Assembly: GCA_964521665.1 (NCBI GenBank)
Contig: CAZFSG010000027.1
Span: 1 to 16,548 of the forward strand
DNA from: JANXDG01 sp964521665
Lineage (GTDB): Bacteria; Elusimicrobiota; Endomicrobiia; DTEH01
DNA: 16,548 nucleotides
Direction: 5' to 3'
How positions within the stretch are numbered: position 1 is the stretch's first letter; each line of letters opens with the position of its first letter. A model generated the notes under the pieces. It ran no database searches. It was not told the origin of the DNA and was given only the letters and a program-made list of their open reading frames with translations. Shown here piece by piece: positions 15,618 to 16,548 of this stretch. Position numbers and translations under genes: made by a program.

Positions 15618-16511
15618 ATGGAGAATCTTATAAATTGTAAGACAGCACTTAATGTTTATATAAATCGTTATACAAACGAAATAGAATCTTCAATAAATCC
15701 GTATATCGGTTGTTACCATAGATGTAATTATTGTTATGTACAAGCAGAAAAATATTCTAAAAATAAATCAATTGATTCTGTTGAAGTAAAAATTAATATT
15801 GTTGATGTTTTAATAAAACAACTTAATAATTTATTAGTGAAATGCCCAACAGGTGTTATATATCTTGGTACATCTTCTGACCCGTTTCAACCAGCAGAAA
15901 AAAAATATAAACTTTCACATAAAATACTTTCTTTATTGTTAGAACATACACAATATAATATCCATATTTTTACAAAATCTGTACTAATTCTTGACGAACT
16001 TGAGTTAATAAAAAAATTTAATGAACGTGTAAAAATATCAATAACAATTATTACTGCTGATAAAAAACTGAAGGATATTTTTGAACCATATTCATCTTCA
16101 ATAGAAGAACGTTTGGCTTGTATGAAGGAAATGAATGCAAACGGTGTTTCTTGTGGTTGTTCAATAATGCCTATTTTACCGTATATCACCGATAGTAAAG
16201 AAAATTTTGAAAAACTTTTTTTTGAATTAAAACAATCGTTTTGTAGTTATGTGTGGTGGGGATATTTAACATTGAGAGAAAATATTACTAACATAGACAA
16301 AATAAGTCAAAAAGAGAAATTTTTTAGTGTTTTATCACAATATTTTCCAAGTTTAATAGAAAAATATGAAAAATTGTATAAAAACAGAATTTCGCCAACT
16401 ATGTCTTACCAAAAATTTATAGATGCAAGATTGAAATTTTTTGCAAAAAAATATAAAATTTCATATTATGGACCAAAATGGAAAAATCAAGTTTATCAAC
16501 AATTGTTTTAG
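15618..16511 (+). CDS. Radical SAM protein, SPL (spore photoproduct lyase-like) family
   Basis: The 297-residue protein has the radical SAM cluster motif GCYHRCNYC, with Cys32, Cys36 and Cys39 in CxxxCxxC spacing. The pattern of the SplB-like group follows: YLGTSSDPFQPAE, IFTKSVLILDELELI, KISITIIT, IFEPYSSSIEERLACM and an IMPILPYI element. Such proteins bind a [4Fe-4S] cluster and cleave SAM to a 5'-deoxyadenosyl radical. Many members outside spore formers have no known substrate, and spore photoproduct repair should not be assumed here. It begins directly after the acyltransferase stop. The gene looks complete. The 37 bases after it show no feature. Confidence 0.88.
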   Translation: MENLINCKTALNVYINRYTNEIESSINPYIGCYHRCNYCYVQAEKYSKNKSIDSVEVKINIVDVLIKQLNNLLVKCPTGVIYLGTSSDPFQPAEKKYKLSHKILSLLLEHTQYNIHIFTKSVLILDELELIKKFNERVKISITIITADKKLKDIFEPYSSSIEERLACMKEMNANGVSCGCSIMPILPYITDSKENFEKLFFELKQSFCSYVWWGYLTLRENITNIDKISQKEKFFSVLSQYFPSLIEKYEKLYKNRISPTMSYQKFIDARLKFFAKKYKISYYGPKWKNQVYQQLF

Positions 16512-16548
16512 TAGTTTATATAATACGTGTGGAAAAATAAAGAGTTCT

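Overview
The window is A+T-rich DNA (clearly above two-thirds A+T) from a Gram-negative-type, LPS-making bacterium. It encodes an outer-membrane assembly factor (BamA), a Skp/OmpH chaperone, most of the early lipid A pathway and an MsbA-type flippase. All convincing genes lie on the + strand and are packed tightly, with overlaps of 1-8 bases or no gap at many junctions. I cannot assign a phylum from sequence alone. The gene order, the use of LpxI instead of LpxH, and the base composition would suit a deep-branching diderm lineage such as Elusimicrobiota or another candidate phylum, but that is a guess.

Region 1 (76-3905): bamA, skp/ompH and lpxC, covering outer-membrane protein insertion, periplasmic chaperoning and the committed step of lipid A synthesis. 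The lpxD gene that often sits between skp and lpxC is absent here.

Region 2 (3906-4277): the only long non-coding gap. It holds a mosaic of two small hairpin-forming repeat families, three copies each, with one copy inverted. A strong Shine-Dalgarno follows, for the next gene.

Region 3 (4278-10901): an lpx operon. A single polypeptide fuses FabZ to LpxA. It is followed by lpxI, a Gfo/Idh/MocA-type oxidoreductase, lpxB, msbA and a calcineurin-like phosphoesterase, mostly joined by stop/start overlaps. FabZ/LpxA, LpxC, LpxI and LpxB carry UDP-GlcNAc to lipid A disaccharide 1-phosphate, except the LpxD step, which is not encoded here. MsbA would export the finished core lipid.

Region 4 (10902-16548): a short leader with a possible promoter, then yajC, an HD-domain hydrolase, secD and secF (accessory Sec translocon). 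After these come an unfamiliar 184-residue protein that looks like a divergent cobalamin-dependent methionine synthase activation domain, a DUF374-type acyltransferase that could be a late lipid A acyltransferase, and an SPL-family radical SAM protein. The last 37 bases hold nothing I can identify.

Most of the window is orderly envelope housekeeping. The points that merit a second look are the FabZ-LpxA fusion, the hairpin mosaic in front of it, the embedded oxidoreductase, the MetH-activation-like protein coupled to secF, and the DUF374 acyltransferase. I did not find a clearly new defence or mobile system.
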